Part shown: positions 44,682 through 53,820 of the stretch, piece by piece | Position numbering within the stretch: position 1 is the stretch's first letter | How the letters are laid out: each line of letters opens with the position of its first letter | NCBI RefSeq assembly: GCF_034259425.1 | Contig: NZ_JAXIVU010000013.1 | Coordinates: 1-64,000, forward strand | Reading direction: 5' to 3' | Source of the DNA: Denitrificimonas halotolerans | Lineage (GTDB): Bacteria; Pseudomonadota; Gammaproteobacteria; Pseudomonadales; Pseudomonadaceae | DNA length: 64,000 nt | Notes under the pieces: generated by a model | Seen by the model: only the letters and a program-made list of their open reading frames with translations | Told to the model about the DNA's origin: nothing | Databases searched by the model: none | Position numbers and translations under genes: made by a program

Positions 44682-46014
44682 GCGCTTGTTATTAATTTTA
44701 GGTGGTACATTTATTGTACTTTGGAGCCTTGCAGCAGTTTGGTTGCTTGGCGATTTGCGTCGTGAGATGACGGCTGCATTGGATGAGCGTTTGGCTTCAT
44801 CAGCACACATGGTGGCCGGTTTACTGGAACAATTGTCACAGCCTTTACCTGCTTTATATGCCAGCCCATTAAGTGCATCGGAGTTGGGGTTGCAAGGAGG
44901 TCTAGTATGTCAGGTGCGCTCTTTACGTGGTGAAGTGCTAGTGCGCACCCCTAATACACCAACAGCTGTGTTAGCCGAGCAAGGTGTAGGGTTTCATGAT
45001 ACGACTGTAAATGGCGAGCGTTGGCGCAGTTATACCTTACAGCGGCAGCACCTATGGGTGACCACAGCAGATCGACTGGATGAGCGATCAACCTTACAGT
45101 CGTCCATTTTAATTGCTGCAGCACTCCCCGTATTATTAGCATTGCTAGGAAGTTTGGTTTTAACTTGGTTTGGTATTGGTCGAGGTTTAAAGCCGTTAAA
45201 AAGCTTAAGAGAGTTGCTTGCACAACGTGATGCGGAAGATTTACAAGCTGTTTATGTTGAGCATTTACCTAAAGATTTACAGCCATTAGTTAGCACTTTA
45301 AATCAGTTATTTGATCGTATTGCTGCTGCCTTAGTTCGTGAGCGTCGCTTTACTAATGATGCTGCTCATGAGTTGCGTACACCATTAACCGCAGTAAAAA
45401 CACATCTGCAAATTGCTCAAATGAGCACTGGTAAGGTTGCTGAACGTGCCTTACTGCAAGCAGAAACTGCTGTGGGTCGTATGCAAAAAAGTTTGGAGCA
45501 ACTACTATTGCTGGCTCGTGTGGAAAGTACCCAAGACTTTGAAGTAGATGGTCAAATCAGTGCACAAAATCTTGCCCGCCATGCTTTAGCTGATTTAATT
45601 GCTGTACCTGGTTATCAGCGTATTGAAGTGATCAATGAACTTGAAGACGAAGTTTTAGTAGCTGTACCAGAGTCTTTGGCAGTGGCCTCTTTGCGTAACT
45701 TATTGGATAACGCTTTACGTTATAGCCCCGCTCAGAGTTGTGTGGAGCTGTATATTGGACGTGCTGATCAACAACTATTGCTACGGGTACGTGACTCGGG
45801 TCCTGGTTTAACAGATGAAGATATTCAACAGGCGAAACAGCGTTTTTGGCGCACATCTAATAAACCAGGAGGGAGTGGTCTTGGATTGGCTATTGTTCAA
45901 GCTGTGACAGAGCGTTATGGTGGGGTGTTGCGTTTGCAAGCTGCACCCACCGGTGGGTTGGATGCTTGGTTATATTTACCTATAAGTAAGAGCTCATCGA
46001 CTTCTACTGGGTAG
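44668..46014 (+). CDS. dsbS: Sensor histidine kinase DsbS (probable copper sensor)
   Basis: A 448-residue kinase from a GTG start. TM1 spans residues about 7-28, a periplasmic domain about 30-143, and TM2 about 145-168. HAMP follows, then the H-box with His234 (NDAAHELRTPLTAVKTH) and the ATPase domain with N-box (LLDNALRYSP) and G-boxes (DSGPGLTDED, GGSGLGLAIV). The periplasmic domain holds a single cysteine, Cys81; the P. aeruginosa kinase is reported to bind Cu(I) through a cysteine at about that place. Its end overlaps convergent pbpG by 11 bp. Confidence 0.85.
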   Translation: MSLRKRLLLILGGTFIVLWSLAAVWLLGDLRREMTAALDERLASSAHMVAGLLEQLSQPLPALYASPLSASELGLQGGLVCQVRSLRGEVLVRTPNTPTAVLAEQGVGFHDTTVNGERWRSYTLQRQHLWVTTADRLDERSTLQSSILIAAALPVLLALLGSLVLTWFGIGRGLKPLKSLRELLAQRDAEDLQAVYVEHLPKDLQPLVSTLNQLFDRIAAALVRERRFTNDAAHELRTPLTAVKTHLQIAQMSTGKVAERALLQAETAVGRMQKSLEQLLLLARVESTQDFEVDGQISAQNLARHALADLIAVPGYQRIEVINELEDEVLVAVPESLAVASLRNLLDNALRYSPAQSCVELYIGRADQQLLLRVRDSGPGLTDEDIQQAKQRFWRTSNKPGGSGLGLAIVQAVTERYGGVLRLQAAPTGGLDAWLYLPISKSSSTSTG

Positions 46015-46903
46015 CAAGAGTCTGTTGGCGTTGTTGCTGTTTTTCTTTTTTATAACTTAAGGCTGCTGCAGGAACTGGGGTCACCTCCCCTGTTTCTAGC
46101 CATTTCTTTAGGCGGTTCGCGTCTGCCATATGGGTGTACTTGCCAAAAGCATCGAGTACTACAAATGCTACTGGACGTTGATTCATTTCAGTTTTCATGA
46201 CTAAGCAATGCCCAGCACTATTAGTGAAACCTGTTTTACTGATTTGAATATTCCAGTTATCTTTACGCACCAGTGCGTTGGTATTACGAAAGTTAAGGCC
46301 ATATCTTGGTGCGTTAAAAGTGACATACTTTTCATCTAAAGTACTGAATTGACGAATCAGCGGGTATTGGTTAGCTGCCTTAATTAACAAAACTAAGTCA
46401 TGAGCATTAGATATGTTTTGTTCGGATAAACCTGTGGGTTCTACAAAGTTAGAATTATGCATACCTAAGGCTCGCGCTTTAGCATTCATGGCTTTAATGA
46501 ATGCTTTGTGTCCACCTTGATAGTGATGTGCCAAGCTAGCTGCCGCTCGATTTTCTGAAGACATTAATGTAATTAGTAAGAGGTCCTTACGGCTCAATTC
46601 GCTGCCTATGCGTACGCGCGAAAAAACACCCTGCATTTCCTTTGTATCTTTTATCACAATGGGTAGTTGCTCATCTAACGCTTGTTGCGCATCAAGAACC
46701 ACCATTGCTGTCATGAGTTTGGTCACCGAAGCAATTGGCACTTGGTAATTAGGGTTACTGGAATAAAGCACTTCATTGGTTTCCAAATCTACTAATAGTG
46801 CACTGCCTGCGGCGAGATCTTGCTCCGGTGTGTTTGCATAAGATTGGCCAAAGAATATGTAGGCAGCCAAGAAACCTGTTTTTATCAGAGTTAAAAGTTT
46901 CAA
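46004..46903 (-). CDS. pbpG: D-alanyl-D-alanine endopeptidase PBP7
   Basis: A 299-residue low-molecular-mass penicillin-binding protein that cleaves peptidoglycan cross-links. Signal peptide to about residue 23 (SYAN). Active-site motifs: SVTK (Ser59, Lys62), SEN (116-118) and KTG (223-225). The C-terminal tail is Lys/Gln-rich. Length and lack of the PBP5-type C-terminal beta domain and amphipathic anchor fit PbpG. Confidence 0.93.
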   Translation of the reverse strand: MKLLTLIKTGFLAAYIFFGQSYANTPEQDLAAGSALLVDLETNEVLYSSNPNYQVPIASVTKLMTAMVVLDAQQALDEQLPIVIKDTKEMQGVFSRVRIGSELSRKDLLLITLMSSENRAAASLAHHYQGGHKAFIKAMNAKARALGMHNSNFVEPTGLSEQNISNAHDLVLLIKAANQYPLIRQFSTLDEKYVTFNAPRYGLNFRNTNALVRKDNWNIQISKTGFTNSAGHCLVMKTEMNQRPVAFVVLDAFGKYTHMADANRLKKWLETGEVTPVPAAALSYKKEKQQQRQQTLATQ

Positions 46904-47015
46904 AGGAGTTACTCAAATTAGATCAGAAGACACTTAGAGTGGTCTAAGTAAGTTGTGGGTAAGACAGCACAATGATACATAAGGTTCGTAGAGTTTATAG
47001 GGTGTTACATCTGGA

Positions 47016-47031
47016 TGTTCCACGTGAAACA
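47016..47031. promoter_or_regulatory. parS: parS site 1
   Basis: TGTTCCACGTGAAACA, the parS consensus with one arm in the variant form (GAAACA). It lies in the pbpG-gyrB gap. Confidence 0.9.
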
Positions 47032-47054
47032 TTTATGTGAAGATAAATGTAGAG

Positions 47055-47070
47055 TGTTCCACGTGGAACA
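47055..47070. promoter_or_regulatory. parS: parS site 2
   Basis: TGTTCCACGTGGAACA, a perfect 16-bp palindrome identical to the Pseudomonas parS core. It lies in the pbpG-gyrB gap, 24 bp from site 1. Confidence 0.95.
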
Positions 47071-47112
47071 GTCCACTATAGTTCTCCGGTATAGCCTTTT
47101 AGATCGGAAAAA

Positions 47113-47128
47113 TGTTCCACGTGGAACA
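47113..47128. promoter_or_regulatory. parS: parS site 3
   Basis: A perfect TGTTCCACGTGGAACA palindrome, 43 bp from site 2 and just before the gyrB terminator. The rest of the 46904-47221 gap holds only this cluster and that terminator. Confidence 0.95.
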
Positions 47129-47162
47129 AAAGTAAATTATGAGTTTTTAGGTTTTTGTAGGT

Positions 47163-47198
47163 AAAAAAAATCGCCGCACCCATGCGGATGCGACGATT
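47163..47198 (-). terminator. Terminator of gyrB
   Basis: On the minus strand AATCGTCGCATCC pairs with GGGTGCGGCGATT (two G-U pairs) and is followed by at least six Ts. It lies 23 bp past the gyrB stop. Confidence 0.85.
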
Positions 47199-47221
47199 AC
47201 TTCTAACAGAAAACTAAAGCT

Positions 47222-49642
47222 TTAGAAATCCAAGTTAGATACTGCTAATGCGTTATCCTCAATAAAGGCACGGCGTGGCTCCACATGATCACCCATTAAA
47301 GTGTTAAAGATTTGATCTGCAGCAATCGCGTCATCAATGGTCACTTGTAGCATACGGCGTTGACTTGGATCCATTGTAGTCTCCCAGAGTTGCTCTGGGT
47401 TCATCTCCCCAAGCCCTTTATAGCGTTGTACACTTAAGCGACGGCTGCCTTCAGCCAACAACCAATCGAGCGCTTCAGTAAAGGTGCGCACTTCTTTTTT
47501 GCGCTCCCCTCGCATGACATATGCATCATCTTCGAGCAGGTTATCCAGTTTATTACCAAGCTCTGTTACAGTGCGGTAATCGTTACTGGAGAAGAAGTCG
47601 TGATTGAATAATATATGGTTTGTTAATCCATGGGCCTTAATTTGGATGTCTGGCAGCCAGTAATTTCTTTCGCTGTCGTGACGCAGACCTACGGTATACA
47701 CCTCGCCTGATTTTTCAACATTATCCATGCGTGTTTGTAGTGTTTCTAACCAGGCTTGCATGGCTACCTTATCTGTTAATTGCTCTGGTTCAACACGATC
47801 TAGGTAGATAAAGTGTTCAGTAATCTCTTTTGGATATAAGCGAGACAGACGATCAAGAGTCTTCTGCACAGTACGGTATTCACCGACGAGCTCTTCGAGT
47901 GCTGCGCCCGATAGACCAGGTGCGCTTGCATTAACGTGTAGGCTGGCATCCTCTAAAGCAGCATTGGTGAGGTATTCATCCATAGCCTCATCATCCTTAA
48001 TGTATTGCTCTTGTTTGCCACGCTTAACTTTGTACAGCGGTGGCTGAGCAATATAAATGTAGCCGCGCTCAATGAGCTCCGGTAACTGGCGGAAGAAGAA
48101 GGTTAATAAGAGTGTACGAATATGCGAGCCATCCACGTCAGCATCCGTCATGATGATGATGTTGTGGTAGCGTAGTTTGTCGATATTGTACTCTTCGCGA
48201 CCAATGCCGCAGCCCAGTGCAGTAATCAGCGTACCCACTTCTTGGGATGAGATCATGCGATCAAAACGAGCTTTTTCTACGTTTAGAATCTTACCTTTGA
48301 GGGGGAGAATCGCTTGTGTTTTACGGTCACGGCCCTGCTTGGCTGAGCCGCCAGCTGAGTCTCCTTCCACAATGTAGAGTTCAGAGAGAGCAGGGTCTTT
48401 TTCTTGGCAGTCAGCTAATTTACCTGGCAATCCTGCTATGTCTAAAGCACCCTTACGACGTGTCATTTCACGTGCTTTACGGGCTGCTTCACGGGCGCGT
48501 GCGGCATCAATCATTTTCGCAACGATAGCTTTAGCTTCCGCTGGGTTTTCTAACAGGTAGTCAGAAAGGTATTTCCCCATCTCTTGTTCTACTGCTGTTT
48601 TAACTTCAGAGGAAACCAGTTTTTCTTTCGTTTGCGAACTGAACTTAGGGTCTGGCACTTTAACGGAAACAATTGCAGTTAGGCCTTCACGGGCATCGTC
48701 ACCAGTGGTATTAACTTTGTCGCGTTTGCCTAAGCCTTCAGCTTCAATGTAGTTGTTCAAATGACGGGTTAAGGCGCTACGGAATCCCGCCAAATGAGTA
48801 CCACCATCCCGCTGCGGAATGTTATTAGTGTAGCACTGCAAGTTTTCATTAAAGCCATCGTTCCACTGCATGGCAACTTCTACACCAATACCGTCTTCTT
48901 CACGTTGGGTGGAGAAGTGAAAGATTTCGTTGATTGTAGTTTTATTGGTGTTTAAATATTCAACAAAAGCTTTTAAGCCGCCTTCATACTTAAAGAGCTC
49001 TTCTTTACCGGTGCGCTCATCCTTTAAATGAATGCCGACTCCAGAATTGAGGAAGGACAGTTCACGTAAACGCTTCGCCAAAATTTCCCAGCTAAAGTGA
49101 ATATTAGCAAAGGTCTCAGGTGAGGGCTTAAAGTGAATACGTGTACCTGTTTGTTCCGTATCGCCCACTGCACTCATAGGAGCTTGAGGTACGCCATGAT
49201 GATAGGTTTGCTCCCATACTTTGCCTTGACGGCGAATGGTCATAACCAACTCACGCGATAAGGCGTTAACTACCGAGATACCTACACCGTGGAGTCCGCC
49301 CGATACTTTATAGCTGTTATCGTCAAATTTACCACCAGCATGCAGTACCGTCATAATTACTTCGGCAGCGGATACCCCTTCCTCTTCGTGAATATCGACT
49401 GGGATGCCGCGGCCGTTATCTTGGACGGTGATCGATTCGTCTGGGTGAATGGTAATAGTGATCTCATCGCAATGGCCGGCTAAGGCCTCGTCGATGGAGT
49501 TGTCCACGGTTTCAAAAACCATGTGATGTAGCCCGGTGCCGTCATCAGTATCGCCGATATACATGCCAGGGCGTTTGCGTACTGCATCCAGCCCCTTCAG
49601 GACTTTAATACTACTGGAATCGTACGATTGTTCTTCGCTCAT
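47222..49642 (-). CDS. gyrB: DNA gyrase subunit B
   Basis: An 806-residue ATPase subunit of gyrase. The GHKL ATPase domain has DNSIDEALAGHCD, DNGRGIPVDIH and GGLHGVG. The TOPRIM domain has EGDSAGGSAKQGRDRKTQAILP and DADVDGSHI. An inserted domain before the C-terminal tail is typical of the gammaproteobacterial long form, and the end AVSNLDF is conserved. It overlaps recF by 4 bp. Transcription runs toward the candidate origin, the reverse of the usual Pseudomonas arrangement. Confidence 0.97.
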   Translation of the reverse strand: MSEEQSYDSSSIKVLKGLDAVRKRPGMYIGDTDDGTGLHHMVFETVDNSIDEALAGHCDEITITIHPDESITVQDNGRGIPVDIHEEEGVSAAEVIMTVLHAGGKFDDNSYKVSGGLHGVGISVVNALSRELVMTIRRQGKVWEQTYHHGVPQAPMSAVGDTEQTGTRIHFKPSPETFANIHFSWEILAKRLRELSFLNSGVGIHLKDERTGKEELFKYEGGLKAFVEYLNTNKTTINEIFHFSTQREEDGIGVEVAMQWNDGFNENLQCYTNNIPQRDGGTHLAGFRSALTRHLNNYIEAEGLGKRDKVNTTGDDAREGLTAIVSVKVPDPKFSSQTKEKLVSSEVKTAVEQEMGKYLSDYLLENPAEAKAIVAKMIDAARAREAARKAREMTRRKGALDIAGLPGKLADCQEKDPALSELYIVEGDSAGGSAKQGRDRKTQAILPLKGKILNVEKARFDRMISSQEVGTLITALGCGIGREEYNIDKLRYHNIIIMTDADVDGSHIRTLLLTFFFRQLPELIERGYIYIAQPPLYKVKRGKQEQYIKDDEAMDEYLTNAALEDASLHVNASAPGLSGAALEELVGEYRTVQKTLDRLSRLYPKEITEHFIYLDRVEPEQLTDKVAMQAWLETLQTRMDNVEKSGEVYTVGLRHDSERNYWLPDIQIKAHGLTNHILFNHDFFSSNDYRTVTELGNKLDNLLEDDAYVMRGERKKEVRTFTEALDWLLAEGSRRLSVQRYKGLGEMNPEQLWETTMDPSQRRMLQVTIDDAIAADQIFNTLMGDHVEPRRAFIEDNALAVSNLDF

Positions 49643-50739
49643 GCGGTCACTCCCGATGGTGTAATTTGACCTTGTTCCACGTGGAACAAAGAGACTGGTG
49701 TATCCGTTCGCCAGCCTGAACTCATTAATTGTTTATCTACGCAGGTGATAAACACCTGACATTCTAACTCATCTAGCAATTGGCACAGTGCGCTTCGATG
49801 CTGCTCATCAAGCTCAGAAGGTAGGTCATCGACAAGGTAGATGCATTCATTGCGTCGTGCTTGTGAGAGTAAATAACCTTGAGCAATTCTTAGTGCACAA
49901 ATAACCAATTTTTGCTGTCCTCTCGACAAAATATCGACAGCATTATTTTTTTCTATACGCACTCGCAAGTCGGCTCGTTGTGGTCCCGCTTGGGTATAAC
50001 CTAGAGCCTTATCGCGCTCCAGATTCCTGTCCAGTACTTCCTGTAAATCACTGTTTTTATCCCAACCACGGAAGTAGCTCAGAGTTAGGCTGGGTAAGTT
50101 CAGTAGTTTGGCGAGTGTTTTTTCAAAAACAGGTTTCAACTGAGTAATATAAGCGCGGCGTAGTTGGTCAATTTCATTACTGGCCAAGCATAACTCGTGA
50201 TCCCATGCCGCAATAATTGAGCTGTCCATTATACCATGCCGTAAGTATGAATTTCTTTGCTTAAGGCTAGTCTGTAGACGTTGCCAGGCAGAAATAAACT
50301 GATGTTCCACGTGGAACACACCCCAGTCTAAAAATTGGCGCCGCATTTTTGGGGCACCCTCCAGTAAACGGAAACTATCGGGGTTAATTAATTGTAAAGG
50401 TAATAACTGGGCTAACTGAGCAGCGCTACGGGCATTTTGACCATTAATGCGGATGCGCAATTCAGATTGTCTATCACGACTGATACCTAGGCTTGTTTGA
50501 CTGCCGTCAGTATGTTCAATCTGTGCAAAGACAGTGCAGCTAGCGCGTTCATGTTGGATCATAGGTTGTAGGCGTGTACTGCGAAAGGAGCGCGCCATGG
50601 CAAGTAGGTGAATCGCCTCAAGGACGCTGGTTTTACCACTACCGTTATCGCCATGAAGAATATTAATGCGCGCAGAGGCGTGCAAAGTCACCGGCTGCAA
50701 GTTGCGAATGCCGGTGATTTGCAATTGGCTAATAGCCAT
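49639..50739 (-). CDS. recF: DNA replication and repair protein RecF
   Basis: A 366-residue SMC-like ATPase that loads RecA at gaps. Walker A GDNGSGKTSVLEAI (about residues 30-43), the signature SRGQQKLVICAL and Walker B YLVDDLPSELDE are present. Two perfect parS sites lie inside the coding sequence (49673-49688, 50303-50318), and both are read as Phe-His-Val-Glu in the protein. Part of the dnaA-dnaN-recF-gyrB operon. Confidence 0.96.
   Translation of the reverse strand: MAISQLQITGIRNLQPVTLHASARINILHGDNGSGKTSVLEAIHLLAMARSFRSTRLQPMIQHERASCTVFAQIEHTDGSQTSLGISRDRQSELRIRINGQNARSAAQLAQLLPLQLINPDSFRLLEGAPKMRRQFLDWGVFHVEHQFISAWQRLQTSLKQRNSYLRHGIMDSSIIAAWDHELCLASNEIDQLRRAYITQLKPVFEKTLAKLLNLPSLTLSYFRGWDKNSDLQEVLDRNLERDKALGYTQAGPQRADLRVRIEKNNAVDILSRGQQKLVICALRIAQGYLLSQARRNECIYLVDDLPSELDEQHRSALCQLLDELECQVFITCVDKQLMSSGWRTDTPVSLFHVEQGQITPSGVTA
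49673..49688. promoter_or_regulatory. parS: parS site 4 (inside recF)
   Basis: A perfect TGTTCCACGTGGAACA in the 3' part of recF, near the gyrB start. Confidence 0.95.
50303..50318. promoter_or_regulatory. parS: parS site 5 (inside recF)
   Basis: A perfect TGTTCCACGTGGAACA in the middle of recF, 630 bp from site 4. Confidence 0.95.
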
Positions 50740-50754
50740 CGAATGAACGTCGAG

Positions 50755-51858
50755 TTACAGGCGCATCGGCATAACAACGTAGGAGGCACTTTCGTTGTCA
50801 GCTTCTTGGATGAGCGCACTGCTGTTGGAGTCAGAGAGAATAATACTGATCTGCTCTGATGTGGTGGCACTTAAAACATCAAGTAAATAGGTGACGTTAA
50901 AGCCGATTTCTAAGTCATCGCCGGAGTAATCCACAGATACTTCATCTTCTGCCACTTCTTGCTCTGGGTTGTTGGCTTGAATTTTCAACAGGCCAGACTC
51001 AAGTTGCCAGCGAATACCGCGATATTTTTCGTTCGATAGAATAGATGCACGGTTGAGTGCTTCGCGTAGATTTTGACGGTCAGCGATAACTGTCTTATCC
51101 CCTCCTCGCGGTAATACACGCTCATAGTCAGGGAATTTCCCATCGACCAGTTTAGAGATAAAAGTAAATTCAGCTGTCGTTGCACGAATGTAATTGCTAC
51201 CGAATACTACATTGACATCAGCGTTGTCATCATTCATTAAGCGGGCAAGTTCTAACACACCTTTTCGTGGAACGATCACTTGGTGTTTGATACTTTCCTC
51301 GATGGGGGCTGATACAGAACAGAGTGCTAAGCGGTGCCCGTCTGTAGCGACAGCACGCAGTAAGCCTTGTTGCGCTTCAAGTAACAAACCGTTGAGGTAA
51401 TAACGGACGTCTTGTTGCGCCATGGCAAAACTGGTGCGTTCAATCAAGTGGCGTAAATGGCCTTGTTTTAAGCTGAAAGTGAGAGAGCCTGGCGCCTCTT
51501 CTGAGGAGGGGAAGTCGGAGGCAGGCAAAGTGGTTAAGGTAAAGCGGCTACGGCCAGCTTTAATGAGAACCTTTTGATCGTCGACCTGAAAGTCAATCAG
51601 AGCATCAGTAGGCAAGTTTTTACAGATATCCATCAGCTTGCGTGCTGGCACAGTAATTTCGCCTGATTGAGCTGGCTCTTCTAAGGTGATGCGTGCAACC
51701 AGTTCGACTTCGGTGTCAGTACCGGTCATGGATAGATTCTGATCTTCAATGACGAGCAGTACGTTGGATAACACAGGCATGGTTTGCTTGCGTTCAACAA
51801 CACCGGCCACCAGTTGCAGCGGTTTTAACAAAGCTTCGCGTTGGATGGTGAAGTGCAT
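50755..51858 (-). CDS. dnaN: DNA polymerase III beta subunit (sliding clamp)
   Basis: A 367-residue clamp with three repeated domains. I use the ATG at 51858 (MHFTIQREALLKPLQ), with AGGA upstream; an in-frame ATG at 51888 would nearly touch dnaA and lacks support. It ends with the conserved SYVVMPMRL. It lies 35 bp after dnaA and 15 bp before recF. Confidence 0.96.
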   Translation of the reverse strand: MHFTIQREALLKPLQLVAGVVERKQTMPVLSNVLLVIEDQNLSMTGTDTEVELVARITLEEPAQSGEITVPARKLMDICKNLPTDALIDFQVDDQKVLIKAGRSRFTLTTLPASDFPSSEEAPGSLTFSLKQGHLRHLIERTSFAMAQQDVRYYLNGLLLEAQQGLLRAVATDGHRLALCSVSAPIEESIKHQVIVPRKGVLELARLMNDDNADVNVVFGSNYIRATTAEFTFISKLVDGKFPDYERVLPRGGDKTVIADRQNLREALNRASILSNEKYRGIRWQLESGLLKIQANNPEQEVAEDEVSVDYSGDDLEIGFNVTYLLDVLSATTSEQISIILSDSNSSALIQEADNESASYVVMPMRL

Positions 51859-51893
51859 GGTTAGATCCTTGCTTAAATATGCTGGCACTGCTG

Positions 51894-53351
51894 TTAGGTA
51901 GTTAACGTGCGCAGTAGGTTTTTATAATCTTCTCGGATATCGGCATCGGTTTCGCACAGCTCGGCAATTTTGCGGCAAGCATGTAAAACTGTTGTATGGT
52001 CACGGCCACCAAAAGCGTCACCAATTTCTGGCAAGCTGTGATTGGTAATTTCTTTCGCTAGGGCCATCGCTACTTGGCGTGGACGAGCGACTGAGCGTGA
52101 TCGACGTTTTGATAAGATATCGGAGATTTTGATTTTGTAATATTCAGCAACTGTGCGTTGAATATTATCAATACTGACAAGTTTATCTTGTAGAGCTAAT
52201 AGATCTTTTAATGACTCTTGAATTAGCTCAACAGTGATAGGTTCGTTAGTAAAGTGTGAGTGAGCAATCACTCGCTTTAAAGCACCTTCTAACTCACGCA
52301 CGTTGGAACGAATACGTTGAGCAATAAAGAAAGCACAGTCGTGCGGGAGTTGCACCCTACTCTGCTCAGCTTTCTTCATTAAAATAGCTACACGAGTTTC
52401 CAGCTCTGGTGGTTCAACCGCAACGGTTAAGCCCCAGCCAAAGCGTGACTTTAGGCGTTCTTCTAAACCATCAATTTCTTTGGGATAGCGGTCACTGGTG
52501 AGAATAACTTGCTGGTTACCTTCTAGTAATGCATTAAAGGTATGGAAAAATTCTTCCTGTGAGCGCTCTTTTTTGGCAAAAAACTGAATATCATCAATCA
52601 GCAGTGCATCTACTGAGCGGTAGTAGTTTTTAAACTCATTAATAGCGTTGTTTTGCAATGCACGAACCATGTCGGCAACAAAGCGCTCAGAGTGCAAATA
52701 AATCACTTTAGCGTTGGGGTTTTTCTTCAATAAATGATTACCCACAGCATGCATTAAGTGTGTTTTACCTAAACCGACACCACCGTATAAAAATAGCGGG
52801 TTGTAACCATGCTTAGGGTTGTCTGCTACCTGCCAAGCAGCAGCGCGTGCCAGTTGGTTGGATTTGCCTTCAACAAAACTGTCAAAGGTAAAAGAGCGGT
52901 TTAAGGCGCTGACATGTTTAATGGTATTTTTGGATGATGCACCTGTTTCTGGTTGGACACCTAACATAGGTTGGTTGCTTTCAGGCACAGGTGTATTTTG
53001 CATCACAGGCTCTTGTGCCGGCAGTGGTGTTGGTGCAGGGTTATGTACCGGTGTGCTGACTGCTGGGCGTGAGTTCGCTGGCGTTGTTGCTGCGACTCGC
53101 CCTTTACCTTTACTGCCGATCTGTAGAGCAATAGATGGCGCATTACCATTATTACGCTCGGCCATAAGCTCGAGAATACGATTGATATATTTATCGTTGA
53201 CCCAATCTAATACAAACCGATTCGGTGCAAAAATATGCAATTCATCACCGATGGCTTCAACTTGTAATGGACGGATCCAGGTGTTGAAATGCTGAGCCGG
53301 CAGTTCATCGCGTAAAAAGTCGACAGACTGTAGCCAAAGTTCGACAGACAC
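51894..53351 (-). CDS. dnaA: Chromosomal replication initiator protein DnaA
   Basis: A 485-residue AAA+ initiator from a GTG start (MSVELWLQSVDFLRDELP). Domain I covers about residues 1-85, then a Pro-rich linker, then AAA+ with Walker A GGVGLGKTHLMHA and Walker B LLIDDIQFF, and domain IV with the DnaA-box-binding signature GGRDHTTVLHACRKI. A DnaA box in its promoter region (53413-53421) suggests autoregulation. The gene lies 24 kb from rpmH and is transcribed toward it. Confidence 0.97.
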   Translation of the reverse strand: MSVELWLQSVDFLRDELPAQHFNTWIRPLQVEAIGDELHIFAPNRFVLDWVNDKYINRILELMAERNNGNAPSIALQIGSKGKGRVAATTPANSRPAVSTPVHNPAPTPLPAQEPVMQNTPVPESNQPMLGVQPETGASSKNTIKHVSALNRSFTFDSFVEGKSNQLARAAAWQVADNPKHGYNPLFLYGGVGLGKTHLMHAVGNHLLKKNPNAKVIYLHSERFVADMVRALQNNAINEFKNYYRSVDALLIDDIQFFAKKERSQEEFFHTFNALLEGNQQVILTSDRYPKEIDGLEERLKSRFGWGLTVAVEPPELETRVAILMKKAEQSRVQLPHDCAFFIAQRIRSNVRELEGALKRVIAHSHFTNEPITVELIQESLKDLLALQDKLVSIDNIQRTVAEYYKIKISDILSKRRSRSVARPRQVAMALAKEITNHSLPEIGDAFGGRDHTTVLHACRKIAELCETDADIREDYKNLLRTLTT

Positions 53352-53412
53352 AGAGATCCCTCAAGTAGAACATAAAGAATACGACCTGCTATTGTAGCTG
53401 CCAGAGATAAAG

Positions 53413-53421
53413 TTATCCACA
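53413..53421. promoter_or_regulatory. DnaA box upstream of dnaA
   Basis: A perfect TTATCCACA, 62 bp upstream of the dnaA GTG. It is the only perfect box in this gap and has no trio repeat beside it, so it fits autoregulation better than an origin. Confidence 0.75.
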
Positions 53422-53820
53422 GGCTGGTAAAAATAAATTGCTTTGCCTGGGGATAACTCAGTTTAGGTTTGCAGGATAAAAACACAATTTTGATGGTGCA
53501 TTATGATAACACTCGGGGAATTGGTTGCATGGTTATTGGTTGTTGCAATGATTGCATGGCTTTGGCGTGGTCATGGAGTACGTGAGCGAGCTTTATGGTT
53601 TGCTACCCAGCATTGTAAAAAGATGGGTGTGCAATTGTTGGATGGCAATGTAGCCTTAAAGGGGTGGCGTTTTATCTTGGATGGTAAAGGGCGAAAACGC
53701 ATAGCTCGCATGTACGGCTTTGAATTTACTGTGACCAGTCAAGAGCGGCTAAATGGCACTGTAGCGATGTTTGGACGGTATTTGGGTAAAATTGAATTGC
53801 AAGCTTACCCAGATCCTTAT

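Noticed and set aside
47016..47128. The three palindromes as operators for gyrB or pbpG
   Set aside because: They are the parS sequence, also present twice inside recF, and they lie downstream of both convergent-facing ends or far from the promoters.
53352..53502. Gap upstream of dnaA as the main replication origin
   Set aside because: Only one perfect DnaA box, with no trio repeats and no long AT-rich tract; the gap beside rpmH has all three.
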